From: JBGSUZ01 sp043770095
Lineage (GTDB): Bacteria > Bacillota > Clostridia > Peptostreptococcales > Acidaminobacteraceae
Length of the DNA: 37,437 nucleotides
Reading direction: 5' to 3'
NCBI GenBank assembly: GCA_043770095.1
Contig: JAYVIR010000071.1
Location: 1-37,437, forward strand
Part shown: piece by piece, positions 1 to 7,176 of the stretch
How positions within the stretch are numbered: the first letter of the stretch is position 1
Layout: the number at the start of each line of letters is the position of its first letter
Notes under the pieces: model-generated
Told to the model about the DNA's origin: nothing
The model's input: only the letters and a program-made list of their open reading frames with translations
Databases searched by the model: none
Position numbers and translations under genes: made by a program

Positions 1-1
1 A

Positions 2-265
2 TTACCCAATACATCATTAATTTATGATGGCATGATGAATACGATTGGAGATGACATTCAAAAACTCCAAGCAGGAAGCGACAGTGATAAATCGAAAGCA
101 TCGGATATGATGGTGGCCTATTTACTCAAAAAAATTAATGAAGAACAAGTTAAACGCGTTGAAAACACGATTAAAGTGACACTAAAAATCGTGGATGGAA
201 AAACTGTTATTATACCAAATGAAGATTTGTCAAAAGCATTGTCAGGGATATTGGTTGCGAAATAA
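2..265 (+). CDS. C-terminal part of an unidentified protein (5' end outside window)
   Basis: The reading frame is open to the first base of the window, with codons for LPNTSLIYDG before the first Met at 32. This is therefore more likely the tail of a longer protein than a complete 77-residue one. The visible part is hydrophilic, with a Lys/Asp/Ser-rich helical stretch followed by a beta-like end (VTLKIVDGKTVIIPN) and the closing residues LSKALSGILVAK. No membrane segment or known motif is visible. There is no clear Shine-Dalgarno sequence before the Met at 32. It stops 124 bases before the next gene's preferred start, with no obvious terminator between. I do not recognise the family. Confidence 0.55.
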   Translation, partial: LPNTSLIYDGMMNTIGDDIQKLQAGSDSDKSKASDMMVAYLLKKINEEQVKRVENTIKVTLKIVDGKTVIIPNEDLSKALSGILVAK

Positions 266-389
266 TCGTAAGAAATTGCTTATGAAACAATCACCTTGTG
301 TTCTATTAATTAAATTAAGTTTGAGACCCTTTGTATGAGGTATAGAGATGAATAGATCTCGTTTTCCTTATTATGAGGGGGTTTTTTAT

Positions 390-1373
390 GTGCAGATTGC
401 TAGATATTATGAGCAAGTAGAAAATTTAGCCGTTAAGTGCCATTTGTGTCCGCACCATTGCCTAATTGAAAATGGAAATTTTGGATTTTGCGGGGCAAGA
501 GAAAACCAAAACGGCATTTTAATGGCTAGAACGTATGGCGTTATCTCGTCTTATGCATTTGATCCAATAGAAAAGAAACCACTGTTTCATTTTTATCCTG
601 GAAAGCAAATTGCTAGTTTTGGTAGCTTTGGATGTAATTTCAAATGTCAATTTTGTCAAAATTATAAAATTTCGCAATGTATTGAAACGGGAACAACAAT
701 AAGTGTTGAAGAGCTTATTCAAATGTCTTTGCTAAATTCAAGCAGCATTGGTATAGCGGCAACCTATAACGAACCTTGCATTCAAATTGAGTATCTATTG
801 GATTTATTTAAAGCCAATCGGGTAATTGGGAAGAAAAATATTGTGATCAGTAATGGATTTGTAGAAACAGCGCCACTAAAGGAATTAGTAGCGCTGACAG
901 ATGCATTCAATATCGACTTGAAGGGTTATACAGAAGGTTTTTATCAAGATATTTGCGGGGGGAAATTAAAACCTGTCATCGAAAATATCGCAAGCATTTA
1001 TGGTAAAAGTCATTTGGAATTAACATTTTTGTTGATTCCGGGTCTTAATGATCACCCAAAGGAAATGGCGTATATGTTTGAAGCCATTCAAGCGATTGGA
1101 GCAGATATTCCGCTTCATATCAGTCAATACTATCCCAATTACAAAATGAAAATAACTCAGACGAGCTATAATGAACTGTTAGAAGCCGTATCGCTGGCGC
1201 GACAATATTTAGATGATGTCTATTTAGGAAACGTTTATGACCATGAAAATAACACCGTATGCAAGCGATGCGGATATACGCTCGTTACGCGCTCAACAGG
1301 ATCCGTAAAAGTCAATTTTCAAGATGAAAAATGTCCTTCTTGCCAAGTAACTCACAATATTCATTTCGATTAA
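390..1373 (+). CDS. amrS: AmmeMemoRadiSam-system radical SAM enzyme (AmrS/PflA-like)
   Basis: This is a radical SAM enzyme. The [4Fe-4S]-binding CxxxCxxC motif is seen as GCNFKCQFCQNYKIS near residue 85. Ahead of it lies the family's N-terminal cysteine region (CHLCPHHCLIENGNFGFCG) and the DPIEKKPLFHFYPG stretch typical of AmrS. The C-terminus carries a zinc-ribbon-like CxxC...CxxC pair. I prefer the GTG at 390: a GAGGGGGT ribosome site precedes it by about 7 bases, and it places the Cys region about 17 residues in, as in homologues as I remember them. An ATG at 348 with GAGG upstream would add 14 residues. The usual AMMECR1 and MEMO partners are not in the window. The substrate of this family is not established. 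Confidence 0.88.
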   Translation: MQIARYYEQVENLAVKCHLCPHHCLIENGNFGFCGARENQNGILMARTYGVISSYAFDPIEKKPLFHFYPGKQIASFGSFGCNFKCQFCQNYKISQCIETGTTISVEELIQMSLLNSSSIGIAATYNEPCIQIEYLLDLFKANRVIGKKNIVISNGFVETAPLKELVALTDAFNIDLKGYTEGFYQDICGGKLKPVIENIASIYGKSHLELTFLLIPGLNDHPKEMAYMFEAIQAIGADIPLHISQYYPNYKMKITQTSYNELLEAVSLARQYLDDVYLGNVYDHENNTVCKRCGYTLVTRSTGSVKVNFQDEKCPSCQVTHNIHFD

Positions 1374-1418
1374 ACCAATTTTGGCGGGGTATAAGTAAAA
1401 TAATTCGGAGGTGAGTTT

Positions 1419-1859
1419 ATGGAATTTCTTTTTAGACCGATTAAAGATGAAGATGCAAATGTCATTATTAGTTATAAACATGGAAATGATTTTAACTGTT
1501 TTGACGCAGATAAACATGCCTCAGACATTGATACTTTATTAGGTGCAGTCGATGTTGATTTTTATGTGGCAACGAATGATGAGGATGAGATTGTTGGATT
1601 TTCTGAAGTAACGTTTGATGAAGATGGCATTATGGAAATGAGCGGCGCTTTATTTCCTGAATTTGCTGGGGAAGGATTAGGGTATGATTTTTTAACGCAA
1701 TGCATCGACTATTTGGTTGAATTCTATGACTATGACAAACCAAGCATTGTCACTTTACTTAAACCGGAAGATCGAAAGGCGCTTAAAGTATTTGAGCGTG
1801 TAGGATTCCAACTTATTGAGGAAGATGACGATTGGATTCAGATGAGCATTGACTTGTAA
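1419..1859 (+). CDS. GNAT-family N-acetyltransferase-like protein
   Basis: A 146-residue single-domain protein with GNAT layout. An N-terminal strand (FRPIKDED) is followed by central strands (DFYVATNDEDEIVGFSEV). A PEFAGEGLGYDFLTQCIDYL segment then sits where the acetyl-CoA pyrophosphate loop and helix normally are (family Q/RxxGxG/A; here F-A-G-E-G-L-G). The closing segment is RKALKVFERVGFQL, like the usual 'A...yek.GF' motif. It is strongly acidic, and the first position of the CoA loop departs from the consensus. The substrate cannot be read from sequence. The start has CGGAGGTG upstream. A strong hairpin terminator follows. Confidence 0.75.
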   Translation: MEFLFRPIKDEDANVIISYKHGNDFNCFDADKHASDIDTLLGAVDVDFYVATNDEDEIVGFSEVTFDEDGIMEMSGALFPEFAGEGLGYDFLTQCIDYLVEFYDYDKPSIVTLLKPEDRKALKVFERVGFQLIEEDDDWIQMSIDL

Positions 1860-1900
1860 GCTGTAAGTGAACTGAATGTTTGAATTTAATGTAAAATAGA

Positions 1901-1968
1901 ATCTTAGCGCATGAATAAGCAAAAATTGTTTTTGTTTAAACATTTTTTCTCAGCGCTAAGATTTTTTT
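1901..1968 (+). terminator. Intrinsic terminator after the GNAT gene
   Basis: A perfect 10-bp inverted repeat, ATCTTAGCGC (1901-1910) and GCGCTAAGAT (1953-1962), is followed by a T run. The 42-base loop can form a second A/T-rich hairpin. Near-identical GTAAAATAGA strings lie on both sides of the element (about 1891 and 1973); the downstream one is preceded by TG and may be an extended -10 for the next gene. Confidence 0.75.
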
Positions 1969-2000
1969 CGTGGTAAAATAGAGAAAAAGCTCAAGAAAGT

Positions 2001-3443
2001 GTGGGAGATGACTTGGAACAAATACTGATATTCTTAACCATTATTGTAGTCGGTGTATTTGTGAGTGTTAAGAGCTTCCACCAGAAACTCAATAAATTGC
2101 CATGGGTTGGTTTTTTGTCTTTTACGGCGTTGAATATTCTTCTGATTTTTAGGTGGGGAGGAATATGGCAACTTTGGTCAATACATTTGACAATAAGCAT
2201 TTTGATGTTGGAATATCTTTTTATTTCATTAAATCATAAGAAAGCATTTCGGGTGATGATTAAGTTTAATCGAAAATTGTTTTTATTGTGTGCTTATGTG
2301 AGTTTGTGTGGATTAATTTTATTTCCAGTAGTGACAAAAGTGAATCATCCTAATTCAGATAAGCCAGTTGGGACATGGAAAATGATTGTCGAGAGTACTG
2401 AACGCGAAGAAACTTTGGCTCAGACAAATGGGTTAAAACGCAGATTTACGGTTCAATTATATTATCCAATTCAAAATAAATCTGGAAAACAGAAAAAATG
2501 GTTTGATGGTGGAAACCCTTCAATAAAAGGGTTGGCACTTAGTTACGGTTTTCCGCAGATGCTTGTCAGTCACCTTAAAAAGGTGGATAGCGGTGCTTAT
2601 TTGTCACGGAAAATCAAGTTAAAAGATTCGCCTTATCAAGTTGTTGTCATTAGTCATGGTTTAAAAGGCAGTAGTGACCAATATACTCAGTTGGCTGAGT
2701 CACTTGTGGAAAAAGGTTATTTTGTAGCGGTAATCAATCATGCTTACAGTTCTTATGCAACGGTATTTAACCAAAATGATTATATATTGGGAGCAAAATC
2801 GCTTGCGGCACAAATTGATTTTATTGAACAAAAAATTGAATTAGAAAAACAAATTACGTTAATACAACAAGGGGACTTGATGGAAACCTTTAAAGTATTG
2901 GATCAAATCAATCAAGGAAATTATGACCCCATTTTTAAAGCGCAACTCGATTTGAGCGATATGACTTTAGTAGGTCATCAAATTGGCGGTGGAGCCGTTT
3001 TGGTAACACTTAATCAAGTGCCTTATGTTAAAACGGGTATACTTCTGAATCCTATCATTGAACAGATTCCGAAGAAATATATATTAGAGGGCAGCATTAA
3101 ACCTGTTATCAGTTTAGTAAGCAAAGATTATGTCTCTTCTAATAACGCAACCTATTTAAAACGATATATGCAAGGCAGTAAAGATGCTTTGTGGATAGAA
3201 GCCAAATTGGGTAAAGACTTAGATATGACTGATTTGAATAAAGTAAGTACTTTTTTTGCATTTAATGGGATATCAGATGGGAAAAAATCCAGTGATCGTC
3301 TGATTGAGGCACAAGTCGCTATTGTTGACCAAGCCATTCAAAAATATAGCCTAGGCCAAATATTTGAAGATATACCTCAAAATTTGGATTCGGCACATTT
3401 AGGCATTTCTATTCTAAAACCAGAGGCGATAGATGGCAAATAA
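2001..3443 (+). CDS. Membrane-anchored PAF-acetylhydrolase-like alpha/beta-hydrolase, nucleophile Ser replaced
   Basis: The N-terminal ~110 residues form several hydrophobic segments. The rest is an alpha/beta-hydrolase region resembling PAF-acetylhydrolase/dienelactone-hydrolase proteins. It has an RRFTVQLYYPIQ strand, the oxyanion-region VVVISHGLKGSSDQY, then VEKGYFVAVINHAYSS. The nucleophile elbow reads VGHQIGGGAV, so the catalytic Ser of GHSxGG is Gln (CAA). A His occurs near the C-terminus (SAHLGI). By family logic it should lack normal esterase chemistry. The GTG at 2001 has little ribosome site; a TTG at 2013 with GGGAG five bases upstream may be the real start. The last 30 bases overlap the end of the convergent TraX-like gene. 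Confidence 0.72.
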   Translation: MGDDLEQILIFLTIIVVGVFVSVKSFHQKLNKLPWVGFLSFTALNILLIFRWGGIWQLWSIHLTISILMLEYLFISLNHKKAFRVMIKFNRKLFLLCAYVSLCGLILFPVVTKVNHPNSDKPVGTWKMIVESTEREETLAQTNGLKRRFTVQLYYPIQNKSGKQKKWFDGGNPSIKGLALSYGFPQMLVSHLKKVDSGAYLSRKIKLKDSPYQVVVISHGLKGSSDQYTQLAESLVEKGYFVAVINHAYSSYATVFNQNDYILGAKSLAAQIDFIEQKIELEKQITLIQQGDLMETFKVLDQINQGNYDPIFKAQLDLSDMTLVGHQIGGGAVLVTLNQVPYVKTGILLNPIIEQIPKKYILEGSIKPVISLVSKDYVSSNNATYLKRYMQGSKDALWIEAKLGKDLDMTDLNKVSTFFAFNGISDGKKSSDRLIEAQVAIVDQAIQKYSLGQIFEDIPQNLDSAHLGISILKPEAIDGK

Positions 3444-4076
3444 GATTAGTAGGTGAGTGGGATAGAATCCGTATCCTAGCCACTTTGGAACTCTAATGCC
3501 AAGCGGTGGCAAATAGAAAATAATGAGAAGCACGGGTAAAGCATAAAACTGATAAGGATTAGAAAATTGAATGTAGTATTGACAGGTAGCCAGTAGAAAT
3601 GAGACTATTATCATTAAAGGCTTTTTATCAAACATATAGAAGGTCAATATGAGTAGCAATCCGTAATATGAATACGATAAATTTAGGGGCACAACACAGA
3701 ATGCAATGAGTACGCTTATCATTTTAACGCCCCAGTGTTCATGACGGAGGCAAAGAAGCATCAACAATCCTGCGAGTAAGGTGAAAAATATGTTGGGATC
3801 TAAGAGTGAATACCAACTATTATTGGTAAATAAATTATATGGAATTTGAGAAATCAAAGCAAATGTGAAAAGTCTAAAAGCATATCTTTTGGGATTTGAC
3901 GTTCGTCGAGCCCCACGAGCTAGCAAATAAGCAAAGATGGGGAACGATAATCTGCCGATTACTCTCAATATAAAATGTTGAGGAAAAAGTAAGTAACCGA
4001 TATGATCAATAAGCATTGTTAAAAGAGCAATAAATTTTAATGTGTCATCTGATTTATGAGAGACTTGGTCGGACAT
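3414..4076 (-). CDS. TraX-family multispanning membrane protein
   Basis: A 220-residue protein made largely of hydrophobic helices. The N-terminus matches the TraX family pattern: LKFIALLTMLIDHIGYLLFP, then RVIGRLSFPIFAYLLARGA and an SQIPYNLF motif. TraX of plasmid F acetylates pilin, but chromosomal TraX-like proteins in Bacillota are common and of unknown role. No conjugation genes are nearby. The start has GGAGG six bases upstream on this strand. The 3' end overlaps the preceding convergent gene by 30 bases, and the 5' end faces the small membrane peptide gene at 4166. Confidence 0.83.
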   Translation of the reverse strand: MSDQVSHKSDDTLKFIALLTMLIDHIGYLLFPQHFILRVIGRLSFPIFAYLLARGARRTSNPKRYAFRLFTFALISQIPYNLFTNNSWYSLLDPNIFFTLLAGLLMLLCLRHEHWGVKMISVLIAFCVVPLNLSYSYYGLLLILTFYMFDKKPLMIIVSFLLATCQYYIQFSNPYQFYALPVLLIIFYLPPLGIRVPKWLGYGFYPTHLLILFAIYRLWF

Positions 4077-4165
4077 AATACCTCCATCAACTAATGTGAT
4101 TGTAAGAATATTATATCTATTTTATTGAACATGTAAAACAATAAATTATCTAGGAGGATTTTAAA

Positions 4166-4267
4166 ATGATTAGCCAAAAAACAACAAAAGTAATTGCTAT
4201 TTTAGTTATTGTATTAATGGTACTTTCAACGGTTACAGCATTTATTGGCACTGCATTTACCTTATAG
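4166..4267 (+). CDS. Small single-span membrane peptide (33 aa, Prli42-like)
   Basis: The ATG at 4166 follows a full TAGGAGG ribosome site (4151-4157) at ideal spacing. It encodes 33 residues: a basic/polar head (MISQKTTKV) followed by one hydrophobic span (IAILVIVLMVLSTVTAFIG) ending in TAFTL. Size, charge and layout recall the Prli42/DUF4044-type tiny membrane proteins of Bacillota; the resemblance is by eye only. It is followed after 17 bases by a gene with its own AAGGAGG site, so the two are probably cotranscribed. The ribosome site and the in-frame hydrophobic span are the main evidence that it is real. Confidence 0.68.
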   Translation: MISQKTTKVIAILVIVLMVLSTVTAFIGTAFTL

Positions 4268-4284
4268 TTAAGGAGGTAGACTAG

Positions 4285-5034
4285 ATGGCTATAAAAAAAA
4301 TTGGCATTATTATTGGAATTGTAGCTGTTGCAGGTGCTTTTTTCTTCTTCAAGCAGATGGGTAGCAACGATCGAACGGATTTCTATTATAAAGATGAATT
4401 TGACTCTCTTAATTCAGAAATGTGGTATGTGGGAGAATGGGGTACTGGATTTCCTAAACCTGAAAAAGTGAGCATTGAAAATGGGATTCTAACGGCTAAG
4501 GTTGGTGAAACTGATCGAGGTCCGTTTATGTTATCAAAACCTATTGAAATTAAGGTGAATTCTTTAATCACCATAAAACGGCGCGTTAAACTTAAATATG
4601 GAAACAATCAATTTACAGGTGGATTTGGACTTTTTCAAACGGAACAAAAAACTTTAGAGCCTCAATTGATTGATAAAGATTGGTATAAAAATTTTGGTCA
4701 AAGTCTAATGCTAATGGAATATGTGCATACTACAGATAAGAAGAGCACGCGCCCTGGAAATCATAATTTCAGACTACTGGTGCCGGATTGGCAGACAACT
4801 GAAAACTTTGCCATCGCCAAACCAATTTTTGACGAATGGTTTGAAGAGACGTTTACATTTGACTGCGGTAGTGGCAGGGTTACTTATACCAATGGGGACA
4901 AGCTATTGGTATTAAAAGGTTACCGACCAAGTCAGCCCAATTTTAGAATGTTTATGCACCCTTATGGATTCTATACTGGACATGAAATGAAGATGGATTG
5001 GATTGAAATTAAAGTGACTCAACCCAATCAATAG
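4285..5034 (+). CDS. Membrane-anchored extracytoplasmic protein, ConA-like (GH16-like) beta-sandwich fold suspected
   Basis: Residues ~4-24 (IKKIGIIIGIVAVAGAFFFF) form an uncleaved signal anchor, so the rest should lie outside the membrane. The mature start, YYKDEFDSLNSEMWYVG, resembles the opening of GH16-like and other concanavalin-A-like sandwich proteins (DEFD...W). Further on are alternating strand segments and the closing strand MKMDWIEIKV, also typical of such lectin folds. I see no GH16 ExDxxE catalytic signature. A carbohydrate-binding or structural role is only an inference. It lies 17 bases after the 33-aa membrane peptide, with AAGGAGG before its ATG. Confidence 0.6.
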   Translation: MAIKKIGIIIGIVAVAGAFFFFKQMGSNDRTDFYYKDEFDSLNSEMWYVGEWGTGFPKPEKVSIENGILTAKVGETDRGPFMLSKPIEIKVNSLITIKRRVKLKYGNNQFTGGFGLFQTEQKTLEPQLIDKDWYKNFGQSLMLMEYVHTTDKKSTRPGNHNFRLLVPDWQTTENFAIAKPIFDEWFEETFTFDCGSGRVTYTNGDKLLVLKGYRPSQPNFRMFMHPYGFYTGHEMKMDWIEIKVTQPNQ

Positions 5035-5075
5035 CGTTCAGTTCAACTCAATGACAGTTATGGTGGTTACTAAAT

Positions 5076-5768
5076 ATGAGTCGATTTAATAAAGAAATTG
5101 AGAAATTCAGTGGTGAAATCACGAAAATTGAAGTTCAGAAAAAACGAAAAGATCGAATCAATATCTATTTGGATAGTGAATATGCTTTTAGTTGTCACAT
5201 CGATTTTATTTTTGATTTTAAATTGGAAAGAGGGCTTATTTTAGAAGTTAGCCAAGTGAAACACATGGTTGAAATGGATGATCAAAGAATGGCTTACCTC
5301 TATGGATTGAGGATGGCACTTACCAGATCGATGAGTATCATTGCTTGTAAAAGAAAGCTAATTCAAAAAGAATTTTCTGAAGAGGCTGCTGAATACGCCG
5401 TTGAGAAATTGGTTGAAAATCAATATTTAGATGATTTGAGATATGCTCAAAATTATTTTGAAATGAAACAATCAATTTATGGTCGATTTCGCATCCAGCA
5501 GGATTTGATGCGTCAAGGCGTCGATAAAAGTATTGTGATTAGCGTTATTAATGAAAATGCCAGTGAAGAACTAGAATTGGAAGAAGCGTTAAAAATCGCT
5601 CATAAAAAAATGAAATTAGAAACAAAAGCGTTAGATCAAAAAGCGTTTGCCCGCATTTATGGATTTCTTGCTCGCAAGGGATATTCTGCTCCAGTCATTC
5701 GAACTGTAATGGATCAAATGAGGTCACAGAGTAAAGCTGAATTTACTAATTTTAATGAATTTGAATAG
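5076..5768 (+). CDS. recX: Recombination regulator RecX
   Basis: A 230-residue RecX-family protein; in this family RecX binds RecA filaments and limits recombinase activity. Its N-terminal extension (GEITKIEVQKK...RINIYLDSEYAFSCH) is the Bacillota type. Three tandem helical repeats follow: AYLYGLRMALTRSMS..KRKL, AVEKLVENQYLDDLRYAQNY with the family (Y)LDDxRYA motif, and GRFRIQQDLMRQGVDKSIV. The ribosome site (GGTGG) is weak. A hairpin terminator follows 13 bases after the stop, so it closes its transcription unit. recA is not in the window. Confidence 0.88.
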   Translation: MSRFNKEIEKFSGEITKIEVQKKRKDRINIYLDSEYAFSCHIDFIFDFKLERGLILEVSQVKHMVEMDDQRMAYLYGLRMALTRSMSIIACKRKLIQKEFSEEAAEYAVEKLVENQYLDDLRYAQNYFEMKQSIYGRFRIQQDLMRQGVDKSIVISVINENASEELELEEALKIAHKKMKLETKALDQKAFARIYGFLARKGYSAPVIRTVMDQMRSQSKAEFTNFNEFE

Positions 5769-5781
5769 CGTCGAACAATTT

Positions 5782-5806
5782 AAGTGCCTTAAGGGCACTT
5801 TTTTTT
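5782..5806 (+). terminator. Intrinsic terminator after recX
   Basis: AAGTGCC (5782-5788) and GGCACTT (5794-5800) form a 7-bp stem with a 5-base loop, followed immediately by six further T residues. Confidence 0.88.
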
Positions 5807-5873
5807 GCGGGAAAATATAAGGTTGGAAGTTGAGATGCAGTGCTCGTATTATTAAATATAGTTAATTGTGATA

Positions 5874-5907
5874 TTAATATAATCAATGATTGTATTGATT
5901 ATATTAA
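5874..5907. promoter_or_regulatory. Perfect 14-bp inverted repeat, candidate operator of the DUF2089 module
   Basis: The arms 5874-5887 (TTAATATAATCAAT) and 5894-5907 (ATTGATTATATTAA) are exact reverse complements separated by six bases. The dyad ends 8 bases before a consensus -35 box, where an activator or repressor could act. It overlaps a second palindrome, ATATTAATAT at 5871-5880. A third, ATATTGACAATAT at 5913-5925, covers the -35 itself. No T run follows, which argues against a terminator. The likely binder is the DUF2089 HTH protein encoded directly downstream, but that is inference. Confidence 0.6.
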
Positions 5908-5915
5908 AAAATATA

Positions 5916-5944
5916 TTGACAATATAAATTTAATGGACTATATT
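5916..5944 (+). promoter_or_regulatory. Consensus sigma-A promoter of the DUF2089 operon
   Basis: TTGACA (5916-5921), a 17-base spacer, then TATATT (5939-5944). Transcription would begin about 18 bases before the ATG at 5970, leaving a short leader with the TAGGAGGG ribosome site. Confidence 0.72.
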
Positions 5945-5969
5945 ATGAATATAAATAGGAGGGAATGCC

Positions 5970-6371
5970 ATGATACATGTATTGACAAAATGTCCTGTAT
6001 GCACGCATCAATTAAAAGCAGTCAAACTGAGCTGCCAAAATTGCGGAACGAACATTGAAAATAGCTTTGATTTCCCTAAGTTAATGCACTTGACAAGAGA
6101 GCAACTTGATTTCGTAGAGGTATTCATTCTTTGCAGAGGCAATATTAAGGATGTTGAAAAAGAATTGAATATTTCGTACCCAACCGTTCGAGCAAAATTA
6201 GATCAGGTAATCGAAGAATTAGGTGACACAAAAGCAAATTTTGCTGCAGAGGACATAAATGAGAAAAAAAGGAAAATAGATTCTGCCACATCTAATAGAC
6301 AAATAATTTTAGATCAGTTGGAAAAAGGAGAAATATCTCCAGAAGAGGCTGTATTAAAACTTAAAAAATAG
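5970..6371 (+). CDS. DUF2089-family zinc-ribbon/HTH regulator with SHOCT-like tail
   Basis: A 133-residue protein with three parts. (1) An N-terminal zinc ribbon, TKCPVCTHQLK...LSCQNCGTNI, with two CxxC pairs. (2) A helix-turn-helix of the DUF2089 type, LTREQLDFVEVFILCRGN then KDVEKELNISYPTVRAKLDQ; the latter resembles a DNA-reading helix. (3) A short C-terminal helical hairpin, ILDQLEKGEISPEEAVLKL, of the SHOCT-like type. The architecture indicates a DNA-binding regulator. Start: TAGGAGGG lies directly upstream. It heads a tight three-gene unit behind a consensus promoter and a perfect dyad, so autoregulation is likely. An overlapping frame from about 5840 lacks a ribosome site and is not a gene. 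Confidence 0.86.
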   Translation: MIHVLTKCPVCTHQLKAVKLSCQNCGTNIENSFDFPKLMHLTREQLDFVEVFILCRGNIKDVEKELNISYPTVRAKLDQVIEELGDTKANFAAEDINEKKRKIDSATSNRQIILDQLEKGEISPEEAVLKLKK

Positions 6372-6383
6372 GGAGGCATTCTT

Positions 6384-6827
6384 ATGAAAGAAGAAATCGC
6401 ACGCGTGCTTAAAATGGTAGAAGAAGGCAAAATGACATCTGAACAAGCCGTTCAGTTAATTGAAGCGTTAAAAATCAGCACTGTAGAAGAAATTGAAACG
6501 CCAAATAATAAAGAAGAAGCAACTGGTTTTGATAGAGAAAGTTTTCTGAGAAATGATCTTAAAGCATCACCGGGCGAGAAATTTCTTCAAATTAGAATTC
6601 TCAGCGGAGAAAATGATAAAGTTAAAATCAATTTGCCATTAAATTTTGTTAAGGGCGTTTTGAAGGTGACTGGAAAACTTCCAATGATTCAAGTGGAGCA
6701 AATGGAAGGCGTAGATGTACCTGCTATTATGGAGACTATAATGGCAGCTATTGACAGTGATTTGACGGGTCGATTGGTAGATGTGGAGTCCTCAAAAGGT
6801 GATCTTGTTATCGTAGAAATCGTTTAG
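6384..6827 (+). CDS. SHOCT-like domain protein, second gene of the DUF2089 module
   Basis: A 147-residue soluble protein. Residues 1-30 (ARVLKMVEEGKMTSEQAVQL) repeat the helical hairpin at the end of the preceding regulator, of the kind found in YvlB/SHOCT-like proteins. After an acidic linker, residues ~68-147 form an alpha/beta domain that begins KFLQIRILSGENDKVKINLP and ends LVDVESSKGDLVIVEIV. The next gene encodes this domain again without the hairpin. The gene starts 12 bases after the previous stop behind AGGGAGG, so it is cotranscribed. Function unknown; the shared hairpin suggests it interacts with, or competes for partners of, the upstream regulator. Confidence 0.75.
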   Translation: MKEEIARVLKMVEEGKMTSEQAVQLIEALKISTVEEIETPNNKEEATGFDRESFLRNDLKASPGEKFLQIRILSGENDKVKINLPLNFVKGVLKVTGKLPMIQVEQMEGVDVPAIMETIMAAIDSDLTGRLVDVESSKGDLVIVEIV

Positions 6828-6836
6828 GCACATTTT

Positions 6837-7118
6837 ATGAGGATAATTATAAAAGAAGAAAGTAAAAAAAACACTTTCCAGATCAGCTTGCCATATCATA
6901 TTGTCATCAATTTGCTTGTACGCAAAACTTGGTTTAGAATTGCACTCAGACATGGCCTTAAGACAACTGCAGTAGATGAAACAAAAGGATTAAACTATTT
7001 AGAATATCTAGATTTTGGAGAATTGAGAGAGGCACTTCATAACTTAAGTGCGCAAAAAGGGTTAGTGCTCATAGAAGTTGAATCTGCATCAGGAATCTAT
7101 GTCAAAATTACGACTTAG
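6837..7118 (+). CDS. Small paralogue of the preceding protein's C-terminal domain
   Basis: A 93-residue protein that aligns by eye with the C-terminal domain of the preceding gene. The beta segment MRIIIKEESKKNTFQISLP matches KFLQIRILSGENDKVKINLP, and the end LVLIEVESASGIYVKI matches LVDVESSKGDLVIVEI. The SHOCT-like hairpin is absent. The gene starts 9 bases after the previous stop and ends before a strong bidirectional terminator, making it the last gene of the unit. It is more basic than its paralogue (MRIIIKEESKKN, RKTWFRIALRHGLK). Its ribosome site is weak, so translational coupling is possible. Function unknown. Confidence 0.7.
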   Translation: MRIIIKEESKKNTFQISLPYHIVINLLVRKTWFRIALRHGLKTTAVDETKGLNYLEYLDFGELREALHNLSAQKGLVLIEVESASGIYVKITT

Positions 7119-7135
7119 AAAAAGGCAAAATAAGA

Positions 7136-7176
7136 AAAACGAACCAGACTTTATTCTTCAAAGTCTGGTTCGTTTT
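7136..7176. terminator. Bidirectional terminator between converging operons
   Basis: A perfect 17-bp inverted repeat (7136-7152 and 7160-7176) with a 7-base loop. It has an A run on the left and a T run on the right, so it works in both directions. The stop codon and last codons of the - strand CorC-like gene lie inside the hairpin. Confidence 0.92.

Noticed and set aside
348..389. ATG start at 348 for the AmrS gene
   Set aside because: It does have GAGG upstream, but the GTG at 390 has a stronger ribosome site and gives the expected family N-terminus. The choice is not certain.
3414..4076. Evidence of a conjugative element from the TraX-like gene
   Set aside because: No other transfer genes, relaxase or att-like repeats are nearby, and TraX-like proteins are common on chromosomes.
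5840..6058. A + strand frame overlapping the start of the DUF2089 gene
   Set aside because: It begins without a ribosome site and crosses the promoter and dyad; the real start at 5970 has TAGGAGGG and the zinc-ribbon motif in another frame.
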